Made by a program: the position numbers and the translations under genes. The notes beneath the pieces are model-generated. The model saw only the letters and a list, made by a program, of their open reading frames with translations, was not told the origin of the DNA and made no database searches. From Gordionus sp. m RMFG-2023 (Eukaryota > Nematomorpha > Gordioida > Chordodea > Parachordodidae): DNA of 64,000 nucleotides. Positions within the stretch are counted from its first letter, which is position 1, and each line of letters starts with the position of its first letter. Positions 36,057 through 48,411 of the stretch are shown one piece after another. Location of the stretch: NCBI RefSeq assembly GCF_954871325.1, contig NC_088777.1:11075366-11139365 (forward strand). The letters run 5' to 3'.

Positions 36057-36708
36057 ATAATTAGATTTATTATAGTATAGAAGTGTTGTCACAAAAATAT
36101 ACAAATTTGTGAGTAATTTATATTAGAAAAAACTATTTAATATAAAAAAAGTATCAGACAGGGTCTTAAGTCAATTCTTACCACAAAAATTGCTCAAATT
36201 TTAAAATGTTTTTTAAAAATGATTGACAAATATGGGTTGGACACCGCAGAGCCCCTGCTATATCAAATTTAATTTATTTTTTTTAAAAAGGACCGACATA
36301 TTCATAATTATGTTAACAAATTTTCTATAAAAGGTAGGAAGTTGGAAAGTCATTAAATTATTTTACTATTGCAATGCATATTTGAAATAACAATTTTTTT
36401 AATTATAAAATTATCCCTTTTCAGCTTTCCTCATATACTTTATAAAAAAAATTTCAAACTGTTATAAAAATTTAACAAACTGTTATAAAAATTTTAAATT
36501 AATAATATACGTAAATTAACAAAAAAAAAATATATTTAACCTAGCCTATTTTTTTTGTAAAGTTTATATTTAAAAATAATATTGTTTTTTTGGGTTTCTT
36601 CATAAAAGATAGATTATTAGATTAGCATGTTTTCAGAGTTGCTAAAGTTTGTAATTATGATATTTTGTTATATCGTTGTTTTGGCCCTATACATTTTTTG
36701 TATCGATC
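36057..36708. other. AT-rich gap
   Basis: No supported feature beyond the right target duplication of the adjacent hAT at 36057-36064. Confidence 0.4.
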
Positions 36709-37140
36709 TTAAATGATAGTTAATTTTCTTCTTCTTCTCCGTTTAATGGCGATTTCCAGGTTTATACAGGTTGCCCCCCCCCCCCCCTCCCCTGATTTTA
36801 AACAAAAATCTTTATGGTTGCCATTTATAACGCCGCGAATACCTAAAGAAAAAAAAATTGAATTTAAAGCTGAAAATTGGTTTTCATCGCACCGAGGAGG
36901 TAACGGGATCCCTTTTAAACGTAATCGAACGGTTTTTATAGTTAATTCTATATTTTTCAAAAAATTTAAAAATATACCCAAAAATGTATCGAAAAAATAT
37001 TTTGTATCGGTATCAAAGAACCCATTTAGAATGTGTACCCGTATCGGTTTGGATACGTTAAAAGTATGACTATTAAACAATATAAAAAATAATTCAGACT
37101 AAAATTTAAAGACGACCAAAACGACGAAGCTTAGCTCAAA
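36709..37140 (+). promoter_or_regulatory. probable BTRC promoter / 5' flank
   Basis: This is a relatively GC-rich island just upstream of the BTRC start codon, including a run of 14 C at about 36775-36788 and palindromic pieces such as GGGATCCC. It is open on both strands for about 120 codons. Because both frames are open and mirror each other, I treat it as regulatory or transposon-derived DNA and not a gene. TATAAAAAAT at 37081 lies 60 bp before the ATG and could be a TATA element. Confidence 0.3.
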
Positions 37141-40100
37141 ATGGCCGAAAAGCCACCCGTAACCATGATGGATACGACAGAGTCACAGCCGGTGCACGTC
37201 AAAAACTCGATTAATCCAAATATTAACGATAACCAATCGACCATTAATGATCATTCATCCTATCTCATTCGTACAGGCGATATTGCTAAGTATATCAAAA
37301 AAATATTTTAAAAAAAGGAACAAAGAATTGTCAAATATAATTTATCAGAATTCCTTTATTATATTTTTTAGAAGTATTCATATATATATCTTATAACAAC
37401 TTTAACTCAGCTCTAAACTAAGCACACCGCCTCGACACCCTCTCTCATTAATGTCCTCGCTGCCCCCTCTTTCCTTCAACGAATGCTACCATAAGGAAAG
37501 AGAAGAATATCTGAAGCGTTTCGAAGGCTGGAACCAGCCCGATCAGGTGGACTTCGTTCAGCATCTACTTCATAAAATGTGCCACTATCAGCACGGCCTC
37601 ATAGACTCGTTCCTCAAGCCCATGCTCCAAAGGGATTTTTTATCTTTACTACCGAGTAATTAATTATATGGACATATTGACGACTTTTATACTAATATTT
37701 TAAAAAATGTAATGAAAGTGATATTAAGTATTTTTTATTTTTAGTTAAAAAATGTCTAATCTTAATGATACTTATAGCTATGAATATAATTACTTTATTT
37801 TTAGCCTAAAACTATCATTTTGCCTTGTGATTTTTCCTAAAAATATAGTAGCTTAGATATGAAAGAAAATAATATAAATTAAAATGCATTAATGTTAAAG
37901 TATTTTCTCCTACACTGCCTGTAGATCGAAGTTTTATATGTTTTATTGAATGATTTTTAAGATTGAAACATTTTTCGAAGCAAATGCCATTTTAAATTTA
38001 TATAATTTTTTTTTAAAAAAAACATTAATACTTGAAAAAAAGTTTGATTTAATAATTAAATAATTTTTTTAAATTATTGCCTGTTTTAGTTAGATTTTTG
38101 TTTAGTAAAATAATATGGAATATTGTATTTTATGTAATTTTTGCCTTATTTTCTATTATCTTTACAAAAGTTTTTATATAAGTTTTTTTTATCGAATACT
38201 TAATCTTTAACTTTAAAATATCAAAGCTTAGCATAGATACTTAAGCAAGATATAACAACTTAAAAATAGGGGTGAACTATGCCCTACTAAACCATGCGCC
38301 TTATTTTTTCCCCACCTCCACTGAATGGTTGAGTTAATATCTATTAAGTTTTGATTTGAACAAAAAATGATTTTGGGTTTGAATATTTTTTTTTAAAAAA
38401 AGTGGTGCTCTTAAATTATTTTGAGGCTCTTGTCTTTTTTTAGATTTGACGCGTTTCGGGTTGTGTCTTAAACCCTGATAATATCAGTCGTTTAGATCAT
38501 AATAATTTAAGATACAATTTATTTAATAATTGATGACTTTATAAAAATAAGGATAATATCAAAGTCCTCATTTTATTCTTATCAAAACTCAAATATATTA
38601 TTCCTCAGAGTTTTACTTGGACCACTTAGCCGAAAAAATTCTTTCATATGTGGACGCCCGTTCACTCGCTTCTTGCGAGGCCGTTTGTAAGCGTTGGAAT
38701 AGAGTTGTGTGCCAGGGAGTACTTTGGAAAAAACTTATGGAAAAGAAAGTTAAGAACGATCCTCTTTGGAAAGGGCTTTCTACCAGAAGAGGATGGTAAA
38801 TATCATTAATATTTTATATTCAAAAAAGACCAATTGTAAGGGAATTTTTTGTTAAGCACGGGATATCAACATATTGTGATATGTTATTTTGTCGTGTTAT
38901 GAAACAATTACTAATTATCCTATTCTATTTATCCTGAAGGAGCCAATTTCTCTACAAGGCCCAAAGCCTTGATTTTGTTCTCGACCAGCTGCGATCTCTA
39001 AAACCGCTCGATTCGGCCAGCCATACCCGGGCTCCTTTCGACTCTCCCTTCTACGAGTACTTCTTAAATGGTAACCTAGCTGATGCGGGCCAAGATAACA
39101 TAAATAGTCTAACTGGAAATGTGAACATCTTAAACGAAAAATGCCTCCACTCTAATTCTCCCCCAGAACCACCTCCTTACTTTTTTAAGCCACCCGGTTT
39201 TATGCAGGGCGATGAATATCAGCTTAAAATTGCTTCCTGGTTTAGTTCTTTTAAATTATAATTATAAGAATGATTTTTTCTTCTTCACGTGATGATTATA
39301 GGGTTCTAACTAGGGATGTAAATTTCCCGGGAAACTATATTTCGGGGAAATTTGGGGAAAAACGGGAAACTATCTTTTTTATAATACTTTACAGGTCAAT
39401 ATTGATTTTTTTTTATGTTTTATTGAAAATATATAGATTATAAACATTATAATTAAACAAATATAAATTATTTTCAACTAATTTTGATTCGCAATTACTT
39501 TACATGTTTTATTTGAAATATTATATATAGACTAATATTTAAACAATTAGTTTTGAATAGTATCTTCGTTTGAAGATGAAAATGATTCCAGATCAGAGCT
39601 TGAAATTCTGGAATCCAGCAATTTGTCATTTTCAGAAATTTCCTTTCCCATAAAATGTAGATTGGCTCTTATATAAACTAATTTGCGAACTTTGTCATTT
39701 TTTATTCTATTTCTAGATTTAGAATGAATATTTCCAAAGGAGGACCATATTCTTTCGGATGCTGCACTTGTTGGTGGTAGTGATAAAATTCGTATGGCTA
39801 GGGTCGATATGTATTGATTGCAACATAGACCTAATAAAATATTGAATAACACAATTTTAAGATTAGAAAAAGAGTTAAGTTATTGTTTACAGAAATATAA
39901 AAGTATTTTTTCCACCAACTCACTGGATCTGTAAATGATGCGCCTTGCCAAAGACTTGCTATATTAAAAAAATCTTCCCTTGCACGATATTTGGATAGGT
40001 TTCCTATTACTCTTGCAATATCTAAATCTAGATATCCAGAAAATCGGTTAATAATATTCAACCCCTTTGCAACTTCATTGTCTCTTAAATTAAATCCGCA

Positions 40101-43100
40101 AAACCTTGGGTCAAATATATGAGCAGCATAATGAATGTCCCGACAACAAAAATTTTTTCGGCTTTTGATAAACTGCTCTATTTCTAAAATCTCGCTCTGC
40201 GACAATATATTTGATATTGTTTTATAAGCGTTAAATGTCTCCCTGATATGAATAAACGCTTGAGGGACATCAGATAAATTGGCTTTATCTCCTTCCACTA
40301 TCTCTATTTGCGTAAATATGACTTTAATAAAATTATATAGTTTCATTAGATCATTTAAAAACCCATCGTTATCAAGAGGAGTAAGTCTCTTATCTCGATC
40401 AGTAAATATATCAAGAATAGCCATTTCCTGTAAAATATCTTTATTTTTTAACAAGCTATTTATCATCAAAACTATACCTGCCCAACGAGTTGGGCTAGGC
40501 AACTTTAGGGAAACAATTTTTCTCTATTAACATAACTTAAAATTTCATATATTATTTATAAATTTCATTGGTATTTATTTATAATATAAATATACTTTTC
40601 AGACTAGCTATTTAATTTTAACAAGTATCTTCTAAAATTTTGCAAATGTAAATAGGGAAATTGACATAATTCAAAAACAAAACACAATTATAATTTATGA
40701 TATGAACCACGAGGAAAAAATGATTTTATAAAATCTAATAAAAATCGTATTTATTTTATCATAAGATCATTTTCAAAATTGGGAAACTGTTAATATTATA
40801 AAAATCATGTTGATTTAGGCAAAAAAACCTATTATAAAAATTGGGGAAACTATAGGGGAAATTTCCCCTGTCTTACATCCCTAGTTCTAACTCGACTCCA
40901 TCATTTTTAACTTTAATATATTTATTTAAAGCGACTATATATTCTTATAGATTATTTATACAAAAGTGTATATATAAAACAAAACAGGTTTTACAAGAGA
41001 CTTTTTGGGTCGGTGCTTAAGGATATAACGAATCTGGAAAGCAATTGGAGGGAAGGCCGGCACTCCTTAAGGAGGATCAAGTGCCGCAGTGAAAATAGTA
41101 AAGGAGTATACTGTCTGCAATATGATGAAAGCAAAATCGTGAGTGGGCTGAGAGATAATACCATTAAAGTTTGCTTATTAATTATTTTCTAGATTTTAAA
41201 ATTATATAACGTTGTATTATATAATTTAATATTTATTAATAGTAAAAATTTAAGTTGTGTGTTATCTAATTGTTTTTTTGTTTGTTTAAAAAAATCAAGC
41301 CAAACCTCTTAAAAATTACAAAATTTACCAAACAAAATTTAAATCAAAGTTAACATTATAAATTATCATTCTTGATTTTGGCCAAAAATACCCATTTGGT
41401 TTACCTATATGACTTTAAAATATAGAAGTTATTCAGTGATACAACTAATAATAAGCAGGCGATAAAAAAATATGATTTGCTAACCGTCTATATTATTCAA
41501 ATTTCTGGAAACGCTATTTTGCATTGTTCGATTTTTGACTTGTTATCTTTTAACTTTATGCGTTAAAATCTGTATGACTTTAGCCTAATATCGTGACATT
41601 TCACTTCTGGCCCCTTTGATTTTATCTTTAAATTAATGTAGCATATATATATCAGAAATTGCCTAAATTGGATCTAAATTGTTTATTTAAATAAAGTCTG
41701 AAAAATGGGGGTGGGACAATATAAGAAATAAAAATATCAACAATTTATGGTTGGCTTTACATTAGAAAAATATACTTCTTCACAAAATAATTAATTTTTA
41801 CTAAATTTTTTTTTAAAAAACTCAATTCTTTATTTTATAGCCAACTGTTTAAACATATCTTTAATTATAATATAAACGCCAACGATATGATATCAAATTG
41901 AATAATGTTTATGCAGCAATTTCTTAGATTTAAATATACCTTTTTGTATACTTTCTAAGATCTGGGACTTCAAAACTCTGGAATGTATTAAAGTGCTTAC
42001 TGGGCACACTGGATCTGTCTTATGCTTGCAGTACGACGATAAAATCATAATTACCGGTTCCAGCGACGCCACAGTCAGGTAAATCCATTAAATATTTTTA
42101 TGAATCAATTAATGAAAATACTTAAAATCTTGTGACTATGACAAATCATTTTTATATATTTTAGTTAAATTGATTTATAATTGACCTTTTTATCGCAAAA
42201 ATTATGTGGCAAGAATATGGGACGTCAGTACTGGCGAAATGCTAAACACGCTAATCCATCATTGCGAGGCTGTTTTACATCTCAGGTTTGAAGATGAGGT
42301 TATGGTCACCTGCTCTAAGGTTAGAAATGAAAAAAAAATTCATTTTGCCTCTTAATTTGTTTTTAATTTACCCATTTTATTATTGGCTTCACGTTTTATT
42401 TATATTATTTGTAAATATTCGTTACAATAAAATTCAGTTAGATTTCCTTAGAAATTCATCAGTTTCTATTTTTTTTAAACCCTATTATATAATTAGCCTT
42501 ATCCTTACATATTATAATAAGAGGTTTTTGATCAAATTTTACCCAAAACTCCCAAATCTTTTTATAGATAAATTTTTTGTAATTTTTTATGCAAATGGAT
42601 TATGATCTTTATAAAAAAAATTCAATTTTACGATCTTCAAAAGTTTTTTGTTTAAAATTTTGGGTGAAGAAAACTTTCAAACTTTCTATATAACATATAA
42701 GTTTTTAGTATAAATGAACCCATATCGGATCTTTTCTTCAGATTAAGCCCAATCCGAGGAAAATTTTTTAATATGTCTGGCCTATCTGATCCGAACAATT
42801 TTTCAAAGGTCCGATCCAATTTTTATAAGATGTTGCAAAAATTACGATATTAACTAAGAGCGAGATATAAAAAAGTTTTGACTTTATTCTTTAAAAAAGA
42901 TATCTTATTAAAAAAAATCGTAAAACAAAATAATTTAAAATCTATTTACTTCCTAGTTGGGCATGAACTGTAAAATGTTAAAATTAATAAATATCATTTT
43001 AATCTTTCATTTTTTCTATAAATTTAAGCTAGAATTTCTACCCACTTATTCATTCAAATCCTCCTTCGTGTCGTGCCACTTTATCATTTTTTTATGAACC

Positions 43101-45925
43101 CAAATGACACCTTTAAGATGCTACATAAGCTATACAATAATAACACCACAAATTTTTAATAATTAGGACCGTTCAATAGCAGTTTGGGACATGAGGTCTC
43201 CCAAGGATATAAGCCTGAGACGAGTGCTGGTAGGTCACAGAGCGGCGGTTAACGTGGTGGATTTTGATAGCAAATACATTGTTTCCGCTTCTGGCGATAG
43301 GACGATTAAAGTTTTATTCATTCATAAATACACTTCAATTCGATGTAGCTAACTATACTCGCATTAAATATTAAGATTGATTTGAAGAAAGGGGAAGTTT
43401 GTTTATAATGTTAAAATGATGAAAACCTTATTTCAAATTAATTAAAAAATAATTTTTTTTTTGCTAAAGGTATGGGACACGTCTACTTGCGAATTCGTTC
43501 GAACTTTAAATGGGCACAAGAGGGGAATCGCTTGCTTACAATATAGGGATAGGCTAATAGTTAGCGGTTCTTCCGATTATACCATAAGGTTTGTTTGCCT
43601 AATTTATCTAATACATCAAACACATAAAATATAAAATAAACTTGCCTTTTTTTTTATTTAAAGATTATGGGACATTGAATGCGGTTCTTGTCTTAGGATA
43701 TTAGAAGGGCACGAGGAATTGGTTAGATGCATCAGGTTTGACAATAAACGAATAGTCAGTGGGGCTTACGATGGGTAAAAACTTTAATAACTTTCCTATC
43801 TTTCCTACTTTTCTCTTGACATTTTTTCTGCTAATACTTTTTATATATTTTTTATTGGTTTCTATGTCAGTTTTTTTTACTATGGTATTAAGGTTAAGTA
43901 GCCTGATGATTTTTTAAAATATATAATACATTATTTATAATTTTAGCTGAATAAAATTGTGTTACATTATATTTTTAAATATATTGACCATCTTATAGAC
44001 TTTTTATCTCGGATGGTATATTAAGATTATTATTATTTTCTTGTATATTCACCACCTCTCTATTCTGAATGAACAAATTTTTATAACTTGTAATATTAAA
44101 AATGTAAAAACTTTAAATAATACTATTAAATACATACAAGTCAAATAAAACATCAAGTATTCAGCCACTAAAGGATTTTATAGAAATAATTTACTAAACG
44201 AATTCAACTTTGCTTAAGTACAAAAAATAAATATAGTTTTCTGGATAATTTCAGCATGGTATAAAGTAAAATCGGATGCAATTATTTGGTGTTTTAAGAA
44301 AGCAGAATTTACAATTCCCGATGAATATTGCAGGGATTAATATTATTTGTGATAATGATATTTTTAATCAAAGAGCCCGCAAAAGTCAATATTATTGCCC
44401 CATCCTAGATTTGAAATATTTTTTATTTTCAAGCCTGGCCCTAAAATTTATTTTATTTATTGACCCGGCCTAGAATTTTTTAAAAATTTAGTATAATTTA
44501 TTGCTTTTTACAAGGGAAATTATGAGCAGTGTGTAAATTAGTCAACGTTCCATTATATGATTTTCCAACTTAATTGATATAATTTAAATTAAATTTTTTT
44601 TTAATTGGCTTGGCCCAGATTTTTAAGCCTTGCACAGATTATTTAAAATCATCCCATTTTTCGGGTCGGATTTCAGGCCTACAGGTCTCTAATTTTTATT
44701 AATTCACAGATATAAAATTTATTTGGAATATTAAGATAAAATTAACTTTCCAAGATACTATATTGCATTCAAATAGTCATTACTCAATCCCTAAAATCAT
44801 GGTTATATGGTTTTAAAAAATTATTTGATAAATACATTGCAAGGTTTTAGAATTTTCTAGATTTTCGCATTGTTTTTATTATAAGCAAAATTTATATTAT
44901 TCCAAAAAATATCTACATATCAGATTATTATACATTTATCGTAACTTCATTATTTTATTTATTGCCTCACAGACAAAAAGAAAAATGTAAATTTTTTTAG
45001 AAGTAATTGCTAAAATAGTGAGGCATCAGCTGTAGTCCACAATTTTTAAAGTAGCGTTATCCGTATTTATAAGATGTTAAATTTAATTTAATATTGCTTG
45101 TAAATCTACCTATATGATATTTATATAGTATATTTATGCATAAGTAAAGTTTATTTTGCTCTTAATATTTTTAAATATTTAATTTTAACTTAAAGGAAAA
45201 TAAAGGTATGGGATTTAGCCGCAGCTTTAGATCCTAGAACTCCATCAGGCTCCGTTTGCATTAGAACTTTAGTCGTAAGCTATTTTTTTTTTACAATTTT
45301 TTTTAAAAACCATATTTAAACAAAATCATTTTGTAAAAGTCTTAGAATATTTTATATACACAAAATCTTTTATACATTTTTAATAATATCTGCTTTAAAA
45401 TTAAATTAACTGGTTGCCAAAATGTTATATTATTACTTTCCATAACTTTATTTAAATTCAAAAACATATTTCAAATTCAGTATCCTAATCTTATTTTTAT
45501 TTCTTTCATAGCAATCACATATTCTACAAATAAACAAAATAAAGGAACATACTGGCCGTGTATTTAGACTCCAATTTGACGAATTTCAAATTGTCAGCAG
45601 TTCTCATGATGACACTATACTCATTTGGGATTTCCTTAATTACGAGAACCAAACGGAACCTTTGGGCGGTTTATCTACTTTGGCAAACCCTTTAGAGGAT
45701 GAGTTCCTTAACCTTGGGAATCCCGATATTGCCATGTCCACGGGAGTTCTATTAGCCAATAACGACATGAATAATATGGTAGAGGGATCCGGAAGTAGTT
45801 CTACCAACCTAGGAAACTTTAATACTCCCTCCAATATTATCAATGGGAGCAACAGTATACAAAATAACAATATAAATAATTCCGGCGTTTATAATGAGGC
45901 AGATAATGTTGATAACGGTATTTGA
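37141..45925 (+). CDS. BTRC/FBXW11 (slmb): beta-TrCP F-box/WD40 ubiquitin ligase receptor, 12 exons
   Basis: Substrate receptor of SCF ubiquitin ligases, binding DSGxxS phosphodegrons (beta-catenin/Ci/IkB class). Exons: 37141-37289, 37411-37655, 38609-38795, 38940-39239, 40988-41168, 41960-42078, 42214-42319, 43167-43310, 43470-43588, 43664-43774, 45196-45274, 45545-45925. All junctions keep frame; about 706 aa. Start ATGG follows an in-frame TAG. The D domain is at about 75-131 ([16 protein letters not shown]), the F-box at 133-180, and seven WD repeats at about 318-612 ([51 protein letters not shown]). The degron-contacting Arg, Ser and Tyr positions known from human BTRC are present. Odd points: exon 4 gives an F-box/WD linker about 80 residues longer than human, and there is a 94-residue Asn/Ser-rich tail. 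The exon 4 donor could lie earlier (GA|GTACTT at about 39055). A tract-backed acceptor at 45511 would add 11 residues. Confidence 0.97.
37656..38608. other. BTRC intron 2
   Basis: AT-rich intron of 953 bp with no recognisable element. Confidence 0.6.
39311..40883 (-). mobile_element. defective hAT transposon in BTRC intron 4, antisense to the gene
   Basis: Element of 1573 bp with end TAGGGATGTAA and its complement. The flanking 8-bp duplication GTTCTAAC is perfect (39303-39310 and 40884-40891). Subterminal GGGAAACTAT/GGGGAAATTTCCCC motifs repeat in both arms. On the minus strand 40502-39890 encodes the middle of a hAT transposase ([34 protein letters not shown]). 39810-39547 encodes the dimerisation domain ([14 protein letters not shown]). 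A GTAAAC...TTATTAG stretch between them looks like an intron, but the phase does not match, so the gene is broken there. The N-terminal finger and first catalytic Asp region are absent. It lengthens intron 4 to 1748 bp. Confidence 0.96.
42320..43166. other. BTRC intron 7 with a possible worn repeat
   Basis: AT-rich intron of 847 bp. The patch 42715-42850 has opposed TCGGATC / GATCCGA motifs (CATATCGGATC, CTGATCCGAAC, GGTCCGATCC) like a decayed transposon arm pair. A 105-codon frame starting at 42288 is Phe/Ile/Leu-rich read-through from exon 7 and not a gene. Confidence 0.4.
44368..44691. mobile_element. GGCCCG-family hAT MITE in BTRC intron 10
   Basis: Ends TCAAAGAGCCCGC and CAGGCCTACAGGTCTCTA. 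The 8-bp flanks ATTTTTAA / ATTTTTAT match 7 of 8. Internal TGGCCC, ACCCGGCC, TTGGCCCAG and TCGGGTCGG units mark it as the GC-rich family. It adds to a 1421-bp intron. Confidence 0.7.
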
Positions 45926-45999
45926 ACCACAGAATTTATATCCACTGTCGTGATTAAAACAAGTTCATTTTTATTGTTTTATTCTTTTCATTGACTTGA

Positions 46000-46005
46000 A
46001 ATAAA
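46000..46005 (+). terminator. poly(A) signal of BTRC
   Basis: AATAAA 75 bases after the BTRC stop codon, within a T-rich 3' flank. It is the first canonical hexamer downstream. Confidence 0.75.
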
Positions 46006-46019
46006 GTATTTTTTTAAAA

Positions 46020-46955
46020 AAACAACGTTTTCCCACTTTTTTATATCACATGCCAGAGATCTTATAATTTATGATGTTTCTGGCTTTAGCGTTTTAATTA
46101 TTTTTTTGTCCCATGAGAACCTTAGCGGGAGTTGCTATAATGTTATTGCTTCGTAAACTTCTGAATTATAATTGCTAATTAATTATTTTTTTTGCAAATA
46201 AAATATCTAGAGCAACTAAAACTAACTAACGCCTCAACCAAGTATTAAAATCGTAACCGATATAACTCCGATGAAAACTAACTTAACGAAACACTCATCT
46301 TTCTCAACATATCCAATATATAATATATCCAAAAATTTAGGACATCTTATATTTAATTATAATATATATATATTATAATATTATAACATAAAATTATTAT
46401 TTATAAACTTTTTTATTTGAAAAAGAGACGAATTTGTATATAATATTATTAATATTTTAAAATGGCGTTTTGGCTTGTAAAACGCGTGACTGAGATGGTA
46501 TAAGCCATAATTAAATAATGTTTATAATATTTTTTGTATGAATTCGCACATGTGAATTATGCATTTTATTTTTAGATTTTAAAAATTATCATTTTTTTTA
46601 CTTGAATAAAAAAAAAACTTTCAATTGTATTTACATGTTAAATAGATTAAAATTAGGGCTGCACCGATACACAATTTTTTTTACCGATCCGATATTTATT
46701 TTAAACGATGCTGATTCAATACAGATATTTACATTGACTTTTTTTATCGATATTTTATATTATATAAGATAATTGATTATTTAAAAGCTGTATAATTTTT
46801 TTTAATGGCGTTTTAATCAGAATACTCAATTATCTCGGCTCTTCAAAATTAAAAAAAGCCTCGAAGCTTTAAAATTTTAAAGTTAATCTTATCTTTAAAT
46901 TTGTAGAAAGGTTTGTATTTATAAGATATATTGTCTTATTTATTTAGTTATAACC
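46020..46955. other. gap with one orphan transposon end
   Basis: AT-rich. At 46655 the sequence TAGGGCTGCACCGATACAC followed by CCGATCCGATATTTA resembles a hAT left terminus, but no opposite end was found. Nothing else is supported. Confidence 0.35.
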
Positions 46956-47579
46956 GAGCTATTCCATGTCAAACCAATCATGATTCTGACTACCCTTTTG
47001 AAAGTTAAAACTTTCTGAATTAATTGATAAGTGTTTATTTTAGCTCGCTAGGTGCGTAAAACAACCAGAATCTGTAAAATTTTGAATGTTTATATCTCAA
47101 AAACTATTTATAGTAAAAATAAATATAATATATCATATTGTAGGTAAAAAAAATATCAAGATCTATCAAAAGAAAAAAGATTTGGCGCCAATTTGACTCT
47201 TTAATTTCCGGTTTACGTTTCCAACTTAAATCAACAAAAATGATTAAAATTATTAAGTGTCGTGTGATGAATGGTAACTACCTCTTTATTCCAGTGAAAT
47301 CTTTATCTTCGCCTACAAGTAACCATAAATTTATAATTTTCATAAAAATCTATCTGAACGATATATTATCCGTCATCAAAATTCATTTCAATAGAACATG
47401 CCTTAAATAGTTTTAAGGATTTAAGCAATCTAGAAATTTTAAAGGTGCGAATCACCATTTTTCTCAGCTTTGAAACTCTGTACCTCGGTAACCCTTAAAT
47501 AATTCTAGCAATTTTTAAACAACCTTAAAAGGAGCAGCCAAAAATGGATCTTTTTGATCAATTTGACATGGAATGGCTC
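46956..47579. mobile_element. inverted-repeat element, GAGCCATTCCATGTCAAA ends
   Basis: Left arm GAGCTATTCCATGTCAAA at about 46957 and right arm TTTGACATGGAATGGCTC at 47557-47574 are near-perfect inverted complements. No coding capacity and no certain target duplication. The family is unassigned. Confidence 0.75.
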
Positions 47580-47639
47580 AAAAAATCGAAATATTCTATT
47601 AAAAAAGTAAATATCCTATTGGTAATTTAGTAACAAAAT

Positions 47640-47960
47640 TTTAACCATCATCCATAGCTCCATCTATTTTATCCAAATAAAAATTTCAATTGTAAAAATG
47701 CATATTTCGGAAGCACTGATGGCGTTTCCAAGGTTTTCACTATTGATAAAATGCAAAAAAAATTTCAAAAATGCGGGCAAAGCCATAAACCTGAAGTTTA
47801 GAATCAAATTGGCGCCAAATTTTCTTATTTGAATAGACCTTATATTTATTTTTACTAAAATACTTTGAGATGTAAGCATTTTTAAAATTTTACAGATTCG
47901 AAAGTCTATTTTTCACATTTTTGAGACCCTGCATCTCGGGAAAATATTTAACGAATAGCA
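47640..47960. mobile_element. second, opposed partial copy of the 46956 element
   Basis: Complementary to the left half of the previous element: the segment around TTTGGCGCCAA (47809-47819 here, 47173-47183 there), AAAAATAAATATAA and AGAATCTGTAAAATTTT reappear in reverse over about 150 bases. GAGACCCTGCATCTCGGG at 47923 also parallels AAACTCTGTACCTCGGTA at 47472. Its terminal repeats are not seen, so this is a truncated neighbour inserted in opposite orientation. Confidence 0.65.
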
Positions 47961-48411
47961 TTAAGCTATAAGCATTGACCACATTTTAAATGAGATAATT
48001 ACCTTATGGGGAATACGACAAATTACTAGTGAAGTTAACATTTCTAAAAAATCGAACAAATCATGTTCAACGTTGATCGACAAAAATCAAGCGCCTTCGT
48101 TCAGCGTTCACCTAAAAAAACTTATGAGGAATTTTTTTTAAAAAATTTCATTTAAATAAATAAATACCATATATTTTTAACTTAATATATTAGTAATGTT
48201 TAAAATAATAGTCTTTAAGCGTATAAAAGAATAAGAAAGAAATTTATTTTTTTTAAAAAAAAATTCATAATAATTTTTAATATAAATTTATAATACTTTA
48301 AATTGTGTTCAACTATTAAAATAGAAAGCAAATTTCAAATAAACATTTAAAATTAAGTAAATTCTCAAAGATATTAACTAGTTTATATTTATGTACATAA
48401 TTTATAGTAGA

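Noticed and set aside
36709-37080. Overlapping open frames of about 120 codons on both strands
   Set aside because: They mirror each other, contain homopolymer C, and lie immediately upstream of BTRC; more likely promoter or repeat DNA.
40279-40530. Plus-strand open frame of 83 codons
   Set aside because: It is the antisense shadow of the hAT transposase remnant on the minus strand.
45640-45870. Minus-strand open frame of 76 codons
   Set aside because: Antisense shadow of the BTRC last exon.
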